Origin: Hirudinaria manillensis | Lineage: Eukaryota > Annelida > Clitellata > Hirudinida > Hirudinidae | Assembly: GCA_034509925.1 (NCBI GenBank) | Contig: JAVTLF010000016.1 | Coordinates: 1-64,000, forward strand | Reading direction: 5' to 3' | DNA: 64,000 bases | Shown: piece by piece, positions 62,101 to 64,000 of the stretch | How positions within the stretch are numbered: the stretch's first letter is position 1 | Layout of the letters: the number at the start of each line of letters is the position of its first letter | The notes under the pieces: model-generated | Database searches by the model: none | Seen by the model: only the letters and a program-made list of their open reading frames with translations | What the model was told of the DNA's origin: nothing | Program-made: the position numbers and the translations under genes

Positions 62101-64000
62101 GAAGAACTTTTGAATTCGTTGGAGACTCAGGCATTAAGTCAGGCATTCCTTAAAATATGAGTAGGTTTCCGTGAGATTGAGAATTTATTAAAAGCTTCAT
62201 TTGAAGCATGTCTATTCTTGAAACTGTCCATTCGACAACTTCGTCAGTTCATTATTTTCATTCACCTTAATTTAAAATGTTTAAACATTGAATTAGAAAA
62301 TTCTCCGGCATCAAAGATTACAAGCTTGAGAGCTACTCTCTTGAAAATCGTAGCAATAAATTTTGACCAAGTGTTCCTAGATGTTGATCAGTTTCAAGGG
62401 CATGGTAATATCTGTACTAATTAATTTAGTCACATAATATATTTTAATCTTTTTAAAAATGAGAATTGATGACTGAATTAGGTCCAACTGACTAAAAATT
62501 TAAAACGATAGATTCGTTTCCCTGCATATTAACTCACATATTCAAAAACGTTAACATAACAACTAAATTCTCCCTTTGTCCAACAGTCCTAAAAGAAGGC
62601 ATCCACTTACCCCCTCATATTTTTGAAGATATACAACTAGAAGGGAAAAAGATTGGCTGGCCCATACCTCCCAAATATCTGAGACCTTGCATGGCTTTTA
62701 GGGATACCCTTCATTGGGTCAATATAGATATTTTACTAGGATATTACGAAATCAGTGACTTGATGGAACTTTTAAAGGGTCATTTGCTCATCAAACAATT
62801 AGCTTTTCGCTTATTCATGATGACCCCAGAGATACTTTCTTTAATAAGACATGCTTCCCCAAATCTTGAAATCCTTCACATAGCATTTTACTATGATGAA
62901 GAACTTTACATATCCTATGAGTTTGGTCATTTAGCATTTAATCCGCTTTATTATTATTATTTTCATTAATCAAATTATTTATATTGTGTCTTCAGGGAAA
63001 TAAGATTAATGAGTATGGAAGATCCATTGACGTTTCCAATGTTAAAAAGGTTAATAATTAATCGTGCAGTAAAGTCATTGGATACACTATTATATATAGA
63101 TTTGAATTCCTGTTCCAAGAGTTTGGAATACATGGAATTAATTAATCTAGCCTGGCTAGAAATTACAACGGAACTTCAACATTTCGTGAACTCATTTAAA
63201 TATCTTAAAAGCTTAAAAACTCTTGTTCTTTCTCACTTTCGTTTTGAACCCATGTGGGAATGTCTTTGCCAGATCAAAACACTAAGGTGAGTTTAAAAGT
63301 TACATTCGTATTTCTACGGTAATCATTTTAAAAATGGCAAATCTTTTTTTTTTTTTAGGTCCTTATCCATAGTAGCATGTAGTAGTTTTGAAAACGATGG
63401 TTATAATAATATATTAAATAAGTTTCCAAATCTGAAACGCCTAGACTATTCTCATGGGGTAAACAAATTTTCAGAGTAAGTTTCACAATGAAATTTGCAT
63501 TATTATTTCAATTATAGTCTGTTAAATATAATCAAAGATTAGAACTGTTTTTTCAAAAATTATATCTCTAATCGTTATAGAAGAAGTCTTATCATGTGGG
63601 AGCTTATAAAAATATCTTTACCAACTTTTTTATATATTATATCTTACATAACTGAATCAGTTGCTTACAATGGCTTATCATCGTTGTTTTAGCAATTTTT
63701 CTTATTTTAACAGGCAAGACATTAAAACAATAAAGGCGAAAAATTTGGACTATTTCGGCCTTCTCAATAAACTCGGAAACAAATATTCCGACCTTGAAAT
63801 AAGTGCAACTGCAAAAACAGTAATAAATGTTTAAGTATGTAGCATCAAGGAATTTTAATATATCGTCTATTGTAGGTCGGTTGGAGCAAGGATTGGGATT
63901 CTACGTTGGCAGGCTTTTATAATGCTGAAAGCTATACATATTGTCAGAATTTATTAGCCCTAACCATAGTTACAAACGGGCGTTCTTTTTCACGTTACCC
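62089..64000 (+). CDS. Leucine-rich-repeat protein, F-box/LRR style, copy 2 (cut by window end)
   Basis: Exons corresponding to copy 1: up to 62404, 62587-62920, 62996-63286, 63359-63475, 63714-63819 and 63876 to the edge. All splice sites and frames are intact. Differences from copy 1 in the compared coding sequence are ten amino-acid changes and one silent change, seven of the ten in exon 62587-62920 (V to I, P to L, S to A, I to L, N to Y, D to E, K to I). The upstream piece has a further L to F. The copy could be expressed only if its own promoter lies within the duplicated spacer. Confidence 0.7.

Larger units (their letters stand above)
59742..64000. repeat. Tandem duplication, unit 2 (incomplete, runs off the window)
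   Basis: Begins abruptly in the middle of the TMUB transmembrane coding sequence (matches 53457). Compared with unit 1 it lacks 623 bases equivalent to 53908-54530, plus several small indels. Position 64000 corresponds to about 58353. Confidence 0.95.

Overview
This is eukaryotic, animal nuclear DNA. It has spliced multi-exon genes with short introns, long AT-rich intergenic stretches and many trinucleotide microsatellites; no bacterial gene organisation was seen. The large gene in the middle is an orthologue of the arthropod tricellular-junction protein Bark beetle/Anakonda. With many introns of roughly 55-400 bp, this suggests an arthropod, probably not a fly. The species, and even the class, cannot be fixed from this window.

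Layout. (1) 498-2246, plus strand: 3' end of a cyclic-nucleotide-gated (CNG) channel gene covering the end of the nucleotide-binding domain, a low-complexity tail, a C-terminal coiled coil and a probable alternative last exon. It carries one frameshift and one in-frame stop. (2) 4850-19868, plus strand: a well-supported six-exon gene (15393-19868) for the C-terminal half of a type I membrane protein. Two exons further left (a signal-peptide plus Ser/Asp-rich exon at 4850-5572, and 13248-13370) fit it in splice phase and may be its 5' end. (3) 20393-35514, minus strand: a complete bark beetle-like gene, reconstructed here as 37 exons and 2783 codons with every splice phase consistent. It has one GC-AG intron and one intron holding a 307-bp non-autonomous Helitron. 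(4) 41759-43237, minus strand: a single-coding-exon protein with three C2H2 zinc fingers. (5) 43.3-53.4 kb: mostly non-coding. (6) 53411-54444, plus strand: a TMUB-type gene (transmembrane and ubiquitin-like domain). (7) 56.5-59.3 kb, plus strand: a leucine-rich-repeat gene of F-box/LRR style. (8) From 59742 to the window end: a recent tandem copy of 53457-59741. Its TMUB copy is decapitated and internally deleted, while its LRR-gene copy looks intact up to the window edge.

The genes do not form a pathway. The type I membrane gene and the bark-like gene converge, with stop codons 524 bp apart. The bark-like product is expected at the plasma membrane of epithelial tricellular contacts, the CNG channel in sensory or neuronal membranes, TMUB in ER/Golgi-type membranes, and the zinc-finger protein in the nucleus. 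The locus in active flux is the TMUB-LRR tandem duplication, where nearly all coding differences between the two LRR copies change the amino acid.
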